Of a stretch of 64,000 nucleotides of DNA, positions 49,301-61,300 are shown in pieces (the first letter of the stretch is position 1; every line of letters begins with the position of its first letter). The stretch lies in NCBI RefSeq assembly GCF_032062135.1, contig NC_092859.1:28392637-28456636 (forward strand), read 5' to 3'. Made by a program: the position numbers and the translations under genes. The notes beneath the pieces were generated by a model. That model was not told where the DNA came from and searched no databases. It saw only the letters and a program-made list of their open reading frames with translations. The DNA is from Pyxicephalus adspersus. Taxonomy: Eukaryota; Chordata; Amphibia; Anura; Pyxicephalidae.

Positions 49301-52300
49301 TTTTCAGAACATGAGATTGCTGCTTTAAATCAGATGTCCTGGCTTATGAAGACAGCGTCCATCGAGCTGCGCATTACATCACTGAACCGCCAACGGTCAC
49401 ATACACACAGGCTGCTTAGCTTGCTGTTGAATGACATGCCAGTACGACCGTATGCAGGTGAGGCCCAATTGTTACACAATTATGAATAAAAATATATGGA
49501 ACCTCAATGTGTTTCCTGACAGTTTTCATGTAAAGTTATCAAAGCAGAGCGTGGTTAAGACTGTGTTCAGACTAGTAGCGGGAACAGCTGCTCAGCTTCT
49601 TGTACCACTGCATTGGACAAACTTTTAAACGTTTTAGAAGGGGTAGTAGCCAGTGGTGCTGAACTGCTCATTGCTGCCCCATTCATTCTCTACAAGCAAA
49701 AGACTACTTTAGCGTGTTACATAGGAGGAGGTTCAGGGACATGTAGAAGCGGTGAATTCAGACTAAACTGACCTAAGCACTTTGGTTCATTTTAGCTATT
49801 AACCTTTTAAAGTGGACCTTGCACTTGTCCCAAAATAAAAAACAAAAAACGCCCTATAGCACCAAAAGCTTTCTCATGGTTTCTTCTGTTTCACAACATT
49901 GTTTTTGATTCAAGAGCCAGCTGTTACTTCCTGATTTTCATAGCTGTTCTTATGCTGCTGTGCATGTGATAGATCAGGGGACTAAAGGCCTGAAGCCTAC
50001 AGGGGTGTTTATGTCACACATATCAGGACACCTCAAGACTGTTTACTTTACCTGGTAAATCAGCAGGGAGTCAGCCAAAGCCTTTGCCGAGGTGCTGGAT
50101 AAGAAAGTGAAAGGGAGCACCTCTGAAAATTATTCTTCCTTTAAAAATGGCAAATATGTAATGGGAATAGGGAGGAATAAAATGAGAAGATCCACTTTTT
50201 TTTTTTTTTTTAACAGCAGATGGTGAATCAGGAATAGAGGATGACAGCAGGAATTTCAGCACTTTCCTTCATTTTGACACCACCTCCAAAGGTAGGTTTT
50301 CTGTTTCCATTCTAGTCACACTAATGTGTTTCCAAAACTGGGAAAACTGGGAACTGTGTTACAAAACTGCCAAAAGGGATATTTTAGAAATCTGCTTCAT
50401 GATGGCCTTGGCTCACAAAAAGTTGGAATAACTTCTCTAGCAGATTGTTCATTCCAGTGGTGAGGAGGGGGTTAGCTCCAGATTGAAATTGAGTGTATAC
50501 CAAAAGCCACTAGGGGTGAAGGAGCAAAAGAAATGTTTCTTCCAATCTGTAACCAACAGATTGCATTATCTTGGCCTAGGTCAGGGGTCTGCAACCTGCG
50601 GCTCCGGAGCCGCATGCGGCTCTTCAGCCTCCTTGTTGTGGCTTCCTTCGGCTGCCATGGGGAGATCTCTGATGGGGGATCCCCTTCCTCCCAAGACACT
50701 GCGGAGGAGGGGGATTCCCTATCCGGTGTTCTAATGAAAAAAATCTACCAGTGAAATAAATCTACCACGGGGCGTGTACAAATGGGTGTGTACAATGACA
50801 TCCCCCTCCTTTGAACCCCAATTCCTCTGCAATGGGGAGATGTACAAAACAAAAAATGTAGGTGCAAGTGGGGGACTCCTGTGACTAACACCCCCTAAAA
50901 TTTAATTGTTAGGCTATCATCAGAACATAAAGAACTCTGCCCATCAAAAAAATCTACCGTTACACATTGCTGGAGGCACCTGAACCCCAATTTCTCTGGA
51001 ACAGGAAGGGGGTACAGGTGAACAAAATTAGAGGTGCAAGTGGGGGACACCTGTGGCTAACACCTCCTAAAAACTCCAACCCATCAAAAAACCCCTACCC
51101 TGTTACACATTTTTGGAGGCTTCTAGCACCTAAACCCCAATTTATCTGGAAACGGGGGTGCGGGTGAAAAAAATTTGAGGTGCAAGTACGGGACACCTGT
51201 GGCTAACACCTCCTAAAAATTCATAAAAACTCTGCCTATCAAAAAAATCTACCCTGTTACACATTGCTGGAAGCATCTAGCATCTGAACCCCAATTTCTC
51301 TGGAACGGGGGGAAGGCGGTACAGATGACCAAAATAGAGGTGCAAGTGGGGGACACTTATGGCTAACACCACCTACAATTGAATCGCTAAGGCATCGTCA
51401 GAAAATAAAGAACTCTGCCCATCAAAATAATCTACCCTGTTACACATTGCTGGAGGCTTCTAGCACCTGAACCCCAGTTACTCAAGATTGGGGGGTACAG
51501 GTGAACAAATCTAAAGCTGCAAATGAGGGACACCTGTGGCTAACACCCCTTAAAATTTCATCGCTAAGGCATCGTCAGAAAATAAAGAACTCTGCCCATC
51601 AAAAAAATCTACCCTGTTACGTTAGAAGCCTCCAGCTTCTAATGTAACAGGATGATACGTTAGAAGCTGGAGGCTTCTAGGGGCATAGTTCAGTGTTTAA
51701 TTTATTTCAAAGTAGGCCTACACATGCACACTTGTTGTAACAAGTAAAATTAAAAAAATAATAAAACTTTTACAAGTTTATAAACTGTTATGTTTTGCGG
51801 CTCCAGACTATTTTTCTTTAGTGGAAGAGGAGGCAAAATGGCTCTTTTGATAGTAAAGGTTGCTGACGTCTGGCCTAGCTAATGTCACTTTTCTGCAGCT
51901 CATGGAAGGCCTTTGAATCATAAAATGTGGATCTTTTTTTTTTTCCCACATATTGTGCTATTACTTTGTATTGTGACCTGTCACAAATATGTTCATGTAG
52001 ACTTAAAGAGTTAATGACGTTCTGTTCTAATTCTGTTTGTCTGTATAGCCCGTAGAAAGATTCTGAGCATACTAGATTCCATTGACTTCAGCCAGGAAAT
52101 CCCAGAGCTGCCACAGTTAGATTTCTTTGACCGGAGCCAAATAGAACAAGTCATGGTTAACTGTGAGCACAAGAACCGCAGAGGACAGACTGTTTGCAGC
52201 ATCAGGGTAAGCCAACCTTTCACTAAGGACAGGCATGTCCAAAGTCTGTCCCAAGGCCAATTGTGGCCCGTGTTCAGATTTCCCCGGGCCCGCAGCCTCT

Positions 52301-55300
52301 GTCATAAAATAAATATTATGCGGCCCGCCAGCACTTTTGACCACAGTATAAAATACAGGCGTACAAAAAAGCTATTTTATATTTTATTAGAGTTGATGAA
52401 CTGCCTTGGAATTATCAGCCCAGGGAAACCCCCACGCCATTATAGTGGGCTTATGATGTGCGGGACCCGCTCTGATTCCAAGGATGTGCTCTGCATGGAG
52501 GCCACACTGACACCGGACTTTGTGCACAGGGAACCCCTCACGTCTCCCTGGTGGGTGTGTGCTGTGCGGGACCCGCGCAAACCACGCCCACACTAACCCC
52601 AAGTACACGCTGTACTTCTTTGTACCTCTTTGCAAAAAGTTTGGACACCCCTGACTTAGGAATTCCACATGTTGTTAATAGGCCTTTTATATATTCACTT
52701 CAATTATCTATGTTTTCTAGCACCTGCAGCGCATTCTGTTGGCAGAAGTCAATGCTTTACAGGGGATGGCGGCGATTGGGCAGAGGCCTTTAATTATGGA
52801 GGTAAGGGCCAAGGTCCAATGTTCCTTTTACAGCAATGAAAACAATATTGCCTGTATTAGCAGGACCAACTTAGCTACTATTATGTTTTATTTTGGAAGT
52901 AAACACTTGCAAATGTAAGGAGAGCATATACTTTGTGACCAATGGTATGGGGACACTCCCACCAACTGAGTTTAGGTATTCTTCAAAATACAAGGATATT
53001 TTAAACAATTGAGTGCCTTCAACCTTGTAGCAACAGCTTGGAAGGGTCCTCTTCTGTTCAAGCATGACTGCACAAAGCCACCTCCATCAAGACTTGGATT
53101 TATTAGTTTGGTGTGGAGTAGCTGTAATGGCCTCCACAAAGTCCTGACCCCAACCCTACTTTTGTGACAAAAAGAAACTCTGGGCATGTCCAAAAAGCTC
53201 ATATAGGAAAGATGGTTACGTGTCCACAAATTGTGTGATGTCCTTTCTAGATCAGTTTAAATTTTACCCATCTTGGTAGGCCCTCACTCCCCATATGATG
53301 GTAAAGCTAAACTCAATTGTTAAGCTACTAAGAGATCAAAGGATCGGACAAAGAACTTTAAATTGCTGTCCATAATTATAGATTGGTCAATCCACAAATT
53401 TTCACTCACATTCACTGCACACACATTGTTTCTTTACAAGAACGAAAATGGGTTGCTTATCCACTTTTTAAAGTGGCAAATGGAATAAAGTTCTAGGGTG
53501 GGCATGTCCATCAAGTTTGAAAAACTTGCAAGTCAAAAACCTAGTTCCTTATATTCTTCAATCATGCAGTTGATCCAAAGTAAGGCAAAGAAATATCACA
53601 GATTTTACTTAATCTTTTTGGGTTTCAGAATTTTCTGAGTGATTGTTTTCCTGGATGTGTAAACCTTTAGAAATGTAGTTTTTATTTCATTGTACGAGGA
53701 ATGTTATCTTGCTGTTTAATCATTTTTTAAATTGTCTTTGTATTCTTTCTTTTACCAGGAAATAAATACTATCCTACAGTTTGTTGTACAGAGGAACCGG
53801 CTACTTCAGTGTCTTCACGCCAAACGTCACATCCTGGAATCTTGGAGACAGGTGGTGGAAATTATACTGACAGCCTGTCCACAGGACCTAATTCCAGTGG
53901 AGCAAACACAGCTGATTATCAGGGATTTACTGCAAGATGTACATAATAAGGTATTGCTCACAAAAGGGTGTTGTCTTAAATGGTGTGAAAATATAATCAT
54001 CAACGTCATCATGTTGATTATTCAACATTCTATGTCCTGTAGGACTAATATCTAATCTTGAAAGATGTCAGAAAATTTTCACTTAACTTTACCAGCAGCT
54101 TGGTAAAAGTGGCTGGAAAGGTTACAGACAACTAGTTTTAAAAGGTACTGGTTTAGAGTATGTAAATGCTTTAATGTTCGCAGTCTTGAGTTCAAAATAC
54201 TCATAAATTAATGCTTGCCAATAACCCAGTAGTTGCAGCTCATTTTCCTAATTTATATCTAAAAAGCATGCTTCACAACAGCGGGCATTGCTCACCTTAC
54301 TGAGCAAATTAGGGTATTAACAGATTGTTAATAAGAGTTGCCATTTCTAGTTAGTGAATTGGGCCTTGTCAGACACCTTCCAAACCGTGAGGAAGTATTA
54401 GATTTGCAACTGCCGTTCATAGTTACGTAGTAGGTTAGGTTGAACAAAAAAACATAAGTCCATCAAGTTCAACCACTAGGTAAATAAACATATCCCAGAT
54501 ATAAAACCCTATGGACATGGTCCAGAGAAAGGCAAAAAAAAAACCCTGGTACAATTTGCTTTAAGAAGGGAAAAAAATTCCTTCCTGATTCCATGAGCCA
54601 ATCGGATGTTTCCTGGATCAACAGTCACTGTGTTTTTTTTTACTTTAAAGCCTTCATACCAAGTTATATTCTGTGTTTCTAGAAAAACATCCATCTTTTT
54701 CTTAAAGCAGTCTATAGTAGTTGCTGAAACTACTTCCTGAGGAAGTCGATTGCACATTTTCACAGACCTTACAGTGAAGAATCCCTTCCTTATCTGGAGC
54801 TTAAACTTCTTTTCCTCCAGACGCAAAGAGTGCCCTGTTGTTCTTTGTAATGATCTCAAAGTGAATAATGGGGAAGAGAGTTCTCTATATGGATCGTTTA
54901 TATATTTATACAGGGTGATCATATCCCCCCTTAAACGTCTCTTTTCAAGGGAGAATAGATTCAGTTCAGCTAATCTCTCCTCATAGCTGAGCTCCTCCAT
55001 TCCTTTTATTAATTTAGTTGCCCTTCGCTGCACTCTCTCAAATTCAACAATGTCCTTTTTGTGAACTGGTGCCCAAAACTGGACTGCATATTCCACATGT
55101 GGTCTGACCAATGCTTTGTACAGGGGCAGGATTATGTCTCCATCTCTGTAGTCTATTCCTCTTTTATTACAAGAAATTACTTTGCTAGCTTTAGATATTG
55201 CAGTGTGGCATTACATGCTGTTGTTAAGTCTATGAGCTACCAGAAACCCAAATCCTTTTCCATTTCTGACTCCCCCAAGTGTATGCCCCCTAGACAGTAT

Positions 55301-58300
55301 GAAATATGCATGTTGTTAGCTTCCATGTGCATAACTTTACATTTATCTATATTGAATCTCATTTGCCACTTGGTCTGCTTGTAGATTATAGACATCCTGT
55401 ATGGACTTAATTCCATTACATAGTTTGGTGTCATCTGCAAACACAAAAATAGTACTTTTAATCCCAAACTCTGTATGATTTATAAAGCATGTTAAAAAGT
55501 AAAGGTCCCAACACTGAACCCTGGGGTACACCACTAATATAGTGTTCATATAAAGTTCATAATGTTATTTTGATTCTTTGCCATCTGCTAGCTTTATTTC
55601 AGATTGGTTAATCCACCTTCTTTTCACTGCAGATCCTGGATGACAATGCTACAAAGGAGCTAATGCCTGTGGTAGCCGGTGCCGTCTTTACTCTCACAGT
55701 ACACCTGCAACAGGCCATATGCACTGAACAGAAGCAGCCACTTTCAAATTCAGGGATTAACCAGTCACAATATGTCCACATCTTGGACGGGTCCTTTGCT
55801 GCTTCTGCAGGAAATGAATCTTTGTTTGCGGGATACATCTCGATTGGAGATTCCTCGCTTCATATGATTCTCCGAACTCTGCTAGAGTTCATTCTTAAAA
55901 CAGGTATGAATGTAATTTGACTTCCTGAATCTCTTCTATACAATCTTCCTCTCCTTATTTTACTCGCTCTGCTGACTTGATTTAGCCAGTATTGGCATCA
56001 ATCTACCACCATTTTCTGGTTCAGCTTCCTGTTTCACCGGCTTGGAAATAGAGTGGTGACATTCTAATTTTGGTTCTCTACATTACCACAATTAATTTTA
56101 AATAAAACAACTTTGATGCAGTTGAACTGCAGACTTTCAGCTTTAATTCAGTGGGTTGAACAAAAAGATTGCATAAAAATATGAGGAACTAAAGCCTTTT
56201 TGTAACACAATTACTTCATTTTGGGGGCTCAAAAGTAATTGGACAAATTAAAAAGCTGAAAACAAAATGTTCATTTCTAATACTTGGTTGAAAACCCTTT
56301 GCTGGCAATGATAGCTTGAACTCCTGGACATCACCAGATGCTGGGTTTCCTCCTTTTAATGCTCTGCCAGGCCTTTACTGCAGCGGCTTCCAGTTGCTGT
56401 TTGTTTGTGGGCCTTTCTGTCCGAAGTATAGTCTTCAACAAGTGAAATGCATGCTCAATTGGGCTCAGATCAGGTGACGGACTTGGCCATTCAAGATTAG
56501 TCCACTTCTTTGCTTTAAGAAACTCCTGGGTTGTTTTGGGTCATTGTCCATCATATATTATGAAACGCCTCCCAAACAATTTAACTGAATTTAGCTAGAT
56601 TTGAGCAGACAGTATGTCTCTGAACACCTCAAAATTCATTTGGCTGCTTCTGTCCTGTGTCACATCATCGATAAACACTAGTGTCCCAGTGCCACTGGCA
56701 GCTATGCACGCCCAAGCCATCACACTGCCTCCACCATGTTTTACAGATGATGTGCTATGCTTTGGATCATGAGCTGTTCCACGCCATACTTTTTTCTTGC
56801 CATCATTCTGGTTAAAGGTTGAACTTTGTTTCATCTGTCCAAAGAATGTTTTTTACAGAACTGTGCTAGTTCCAGTCCAATCTAGCCTTTCTATTCTTGA
56901 GGCTTATGAGTGGCTTGCACCTTGCAGTGCACCCTCTGTATTTACTTTCATTCAGTCTTCTCTTTATGGTAGACTTGGAAATCGATACGCCTACTTCCTG
57001 GAGAGTGTTGTTCACTTGGTTGGCTGTTGTGAAGGGGTTTCTCTTCACCATGGAAATGATTCTGCAGTCATCCACCACTGTTGTCTGCTGTGGACGTCCA
57101 GGTCTTTTGGCGTTGCTGAGTTCACCAGTGCTTTGTTTCTTTCTCAAGATGTACCAAACTGTAGATTTTGCCACTCCCAATAATGTAGCGATTTTTCAAA
57201 TGGGTTTTTTCTGTTTTTCCAGCTTAAGGATGGCTTGTTTCACCTGCATGGAAAGCTCTTTCGACTGCATGTTGTCTGTTCACAGCAAAATCTTCCACAT
57301 GCAAGCACCCCCACTCAGATCAACTCCAGGCCTTTTATCTGCTTAATTGATAATGACATAACGAAGGAATTGCCCACACAAGCCCATGAAATAGCCTTTG
57401 AGTCCATTGTCCAATTACGTTTGAGCCCCTGAAATGAAGGGATTGTGTGGAAAAAAAAGGCTTTAGTTCCTCACATTGTTATGCAATCTTTTTGTTTAAC
57501 CCACTGAATTAAAGCTGAAAGTCTGCAGTTCAACTGCATCTGAGTTGTTTCATTTAAAATTACTTGTGGTATTGTACAGAACCAAAATTAGAAAAAAAAA
57601 AGTTGTCTCTGTTCAAATATTTATGGATCTAACTGTATGTCTGTTTTTTTTTTAGTGAAATGTGAATCTTAAGACTGACTTTACACATTTTTAACGGTTA
57701 CATTTCCTCTTTGACTATAGACTTTTACATTTTAGTTTTGCATTTCTACTAACTATTTTTGGTTATGTTGTGTTCTACAGGAGGTGGATTTCAGAAGGTT
57801 CGCACACACTTGTATGGATCTTTGCTGTATTATTTGCAAATTGCCCAGAGACCAGATGAACCCGATACACTAGAAGCAGGTAAAAAAAAAGAAAATATCC
57901 AGATTTTCCTAAAGCATGTTTTCTTATGGTTTGCTTATTTCATCCAATGCACTTAGAAGATTTTATTTTGATTGAATTGTATCTTGCAATCCAAATCTTT
58001 CCCCTGAGCAGACAAGTTAGGTAAAAGCCCCCATGCAGCAACGGATTAGTATTGGAGATGACTTGGTAGCTGAAGTGCAACACAGGGGAATGGAAGGAGG
58101 GTTGTATCAGAACTCCACAATCCTAATGGAACATGTTGAATGAGCAGCCTCCCATTCAAGTCTATGTAGGATGTTAATTGCAAACAAGGGAAACAACATT
58201 TGTGCAAAATATTAATGTGCTTTACATTGGAAATAGACAGGGGAGTTACAAGAACTTTTTCTGTGCATAGGGAGAACCACTACTTCCTGGGGGTTCTCCC

Positions 58301-61300
58301 TGACTTGCTGGAAAGTGGGGATGATCTCTCAGATTAGAAGCTTCAACTGTGTCACTGATGTGATGCATGATGATTCTTGAGTTGGTATACATTGGGTCCC
58401 TTTATCTTGTGTGGGTATGTTAGGGTGTATTCAATCATCTGTATGTTATTCATTCAGCCAATAAGACCATGTGGGAGAGGCTAACCGCCCCTGAGGATGT
58501 GTTCAGCAAATTACAGAGGGACAATCTGGCAATATTTGAGAGTTACTGGGCTCCTCTGATGGAGGTCGTCTGCAGAGATGCCTGCGATGGACGTGAGATA
58601 AGCAGGGTAAAACATTGTCATTTCATTTTTTTTTATTTTTGTGTGTGTGGCAGCAAAGCTATCTCTTCTCACAAATTCCACTCTGTTCTTTAGATGTTGG
58701 CACTGGCCTTGTTAGATCGGATGGTCTGTATGGACAAACAGCAACAGTGGCTTCTCTATCTATCCAACAGCGGATATCTTAAGGTGCTTGTAGACGCTCT
58801 GGCTCAGGATGACAGTGTATTACAGAACATTTTGGTTCCTCAGTCTCCAGCCTTAAAGGCTCTGTACATCTACGAATCCAAAATGGTATGTAGCTCATAA
58901 GTTAGTAGTAAACTTCAGAAATCCTTCTTGCATTGACCTTGCATAGCTAACATATCTACACAAAGTTGCATAGTAATTGTTTCAAGAATAAAGATGTGAC
59001 TAATGACTTATATGATGCAGTCTGTCACAAGCCTCAACAGTAGTTTTTGTTTTTCCTAAGCCTCTGTAACCTGTTGATACTCATTAGGCCAGAGCTGCGG
59101 CCCACCTGTCACCTGACGGCCACTAGGTGAGGACCCCTGCTCGATGGCCCATAAAGCAATTGTGGTAACAATTCTTTAGCGATAAGATTGGTAACAGGCC
59201 ACTTACCTGTTGCTAAAGGATTGCTCCTTTGTTAGCTAGTCTATTGGGATAGTGCTTCCCTTCTGCTCCCTCATTAGATGCAGCAGCAACATGGCCCCCA
59301 CATTTTTTTATTTATATATATTTTTTTTACTAGGTAGCAAACCACTAACAATTTTTTGCTCATTAGTAGCTAGTTTCTACTTTGAAATTAAAACAATATT
59401 TATTACATTTTTTCCCATGTCTTATTATTCAGGCATTTCTTACCAGAGTAGCCAAAAGCCAGCAAGGTGCACTGGAGCTGTTGCGGTGTGGGGTGATTGT
59501 AAGACTGGCACAGTGTCAAGTGTATGATATGCGCCCAGAGGTTGACCAGCAAGGGTAAGCGAAGAGTCAGGATAAATTGACGTGTGAATCATTCTCTAAT
59601 TGTACTGATGCCTCATTGTGAAATGTCCTCTCATTTTAGACCATATGGGTTACGGGAGACCCCTGTCTTTTTCTCTGCACCATTGGAAAGATACAGGCAG
59701 ATCCTGTTACCTGCTCTTCAGCTTTGCCAAGTGATTCTCACCTCCAGCACTGCTCAGCACCTACAGGCAGCTGGACAGGTGGGTGTCCAAGACCAGAGAT
59801 GTTTTCAGGATTTATTTTAGAATTAGTTTGTAATTTCCGGTATTGCTTTTTGTGTGCCAGGTCTTCCAATTCTTTGTCGCGCATTCCGACACAATTCAAG
59901 CAATCCTGAGAAGCCAGGAAAGGAGCCTGGGATCACTACAAGAACTGGCTCTACTTACAGGACTCCTCAGCAAGGCTGCTTTGCCAGGTCAATAATTTTA
60001 TTTTATTGAGTTAGCATATTTTCTTTCATTCAATGAGGAACACTGGTTTTCAGCTTTAAGTACCAACAGGAGTGAGAGAGATGAATAGACATTAGGCACA
60101 TAAAAAAAGAAAAAAAAATCTGGGGGCCAGGCCTTAAGGACTGTAACACTTTTCACTAAGAAAGACTTTTCTTAAGAGTACATTGAGGGAAACTCCGCTC
60201 TCTTTTGCTTTTCTATGTTTTTGGACTGGTTGCCACAACTGAGCTGAATTGTTGTGTGGAGAGGGGAGTCTGAATATTACTTTATGTGCCTAATGTCTAT
60301 TTTTCTTGTGCGTGGCAATTTAGGAAAGAGCTTATGAACCTAACAGGCTTCCCAATTCCATTATTATCATTTTAGTGTATTTTAGCATGTAATAATTAAG
60401 TATTAAGTTCATAAATATTATACTGCATAAAAAAACTCAAGGTCGCTGTAATTTTTTTTAGGTGTAATCAATGAGCTGGATGTCAGTTTGAATGACGGTT
60501 CTCTGATGGAACTACATGGACATATAAACCGATTCCAGGTACCTAAACTTCTTTACCATATACACTTTTTAGTGTTTTTTTAGTTCAGCTCTTCTAGATG
60601 AACTCCAGATAGACACAAAGTTTTGCAACCTTGTATTTCCTAATACAACATGGTAGCTCAGAGGTAAGTGCTCTGGCCTTTGCAGCGCTAGGTCCCAGGT
60701 TCCAATCTCTGCCAGTATCTGCATGGAGTTTGCAAGTTCTTCCCGTGTTTGCGTGGGTTTCTTTCGGGTACTCCCGATTTCCTCCCACATCCCAAAAACA
60801 TGCAGTTGGGTTCTTTGGCTTCCCCCAAAATTGACCTTAGACTGTATTAAAGACAGGTAGGGATATTAGACTGTGAGCCCATTTTTAGGGACAGCTAGTG
60901 ACATGAATATGAACTTTGTACATCGCTGTGTAATATGATGGCGCTATATAAATACTGTATAGTAATAATAATATTAATAATAATACATGATTAATTTTAT
61001 TTAAATGTAAGCAATCTAAGTGTCTGGATTTGACCTCCAGTCCTTGTAAAGCAGAGCTCAGAATGGGGCAGTTAAAAGTAGTTGAATCAGTTTGCTGCTT
61101 CTCATTTCACTGTTCAGGCACAGGTTGAGAGAGGGATAAGAACTTTGTGTTTATTAAGATTTCCTGCCATTTCAGAGAAGGCTATGCAAGGAAGTTCAGG
61201 GGAAGATTTTTTGTAAAATCTAGGCACAGGTTCCTACTAAAGTGATCCAGACATTTAATATAAAATAGCATTATTACAACCCTTTAAAAGTCAAATATTA

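Noticed and set aside
60655..60730. tRNA gene
   Set aside because: The box A- and B-like words belong to a SINE head; the arms do not form a proper cloverleaf and the SINE body follows.
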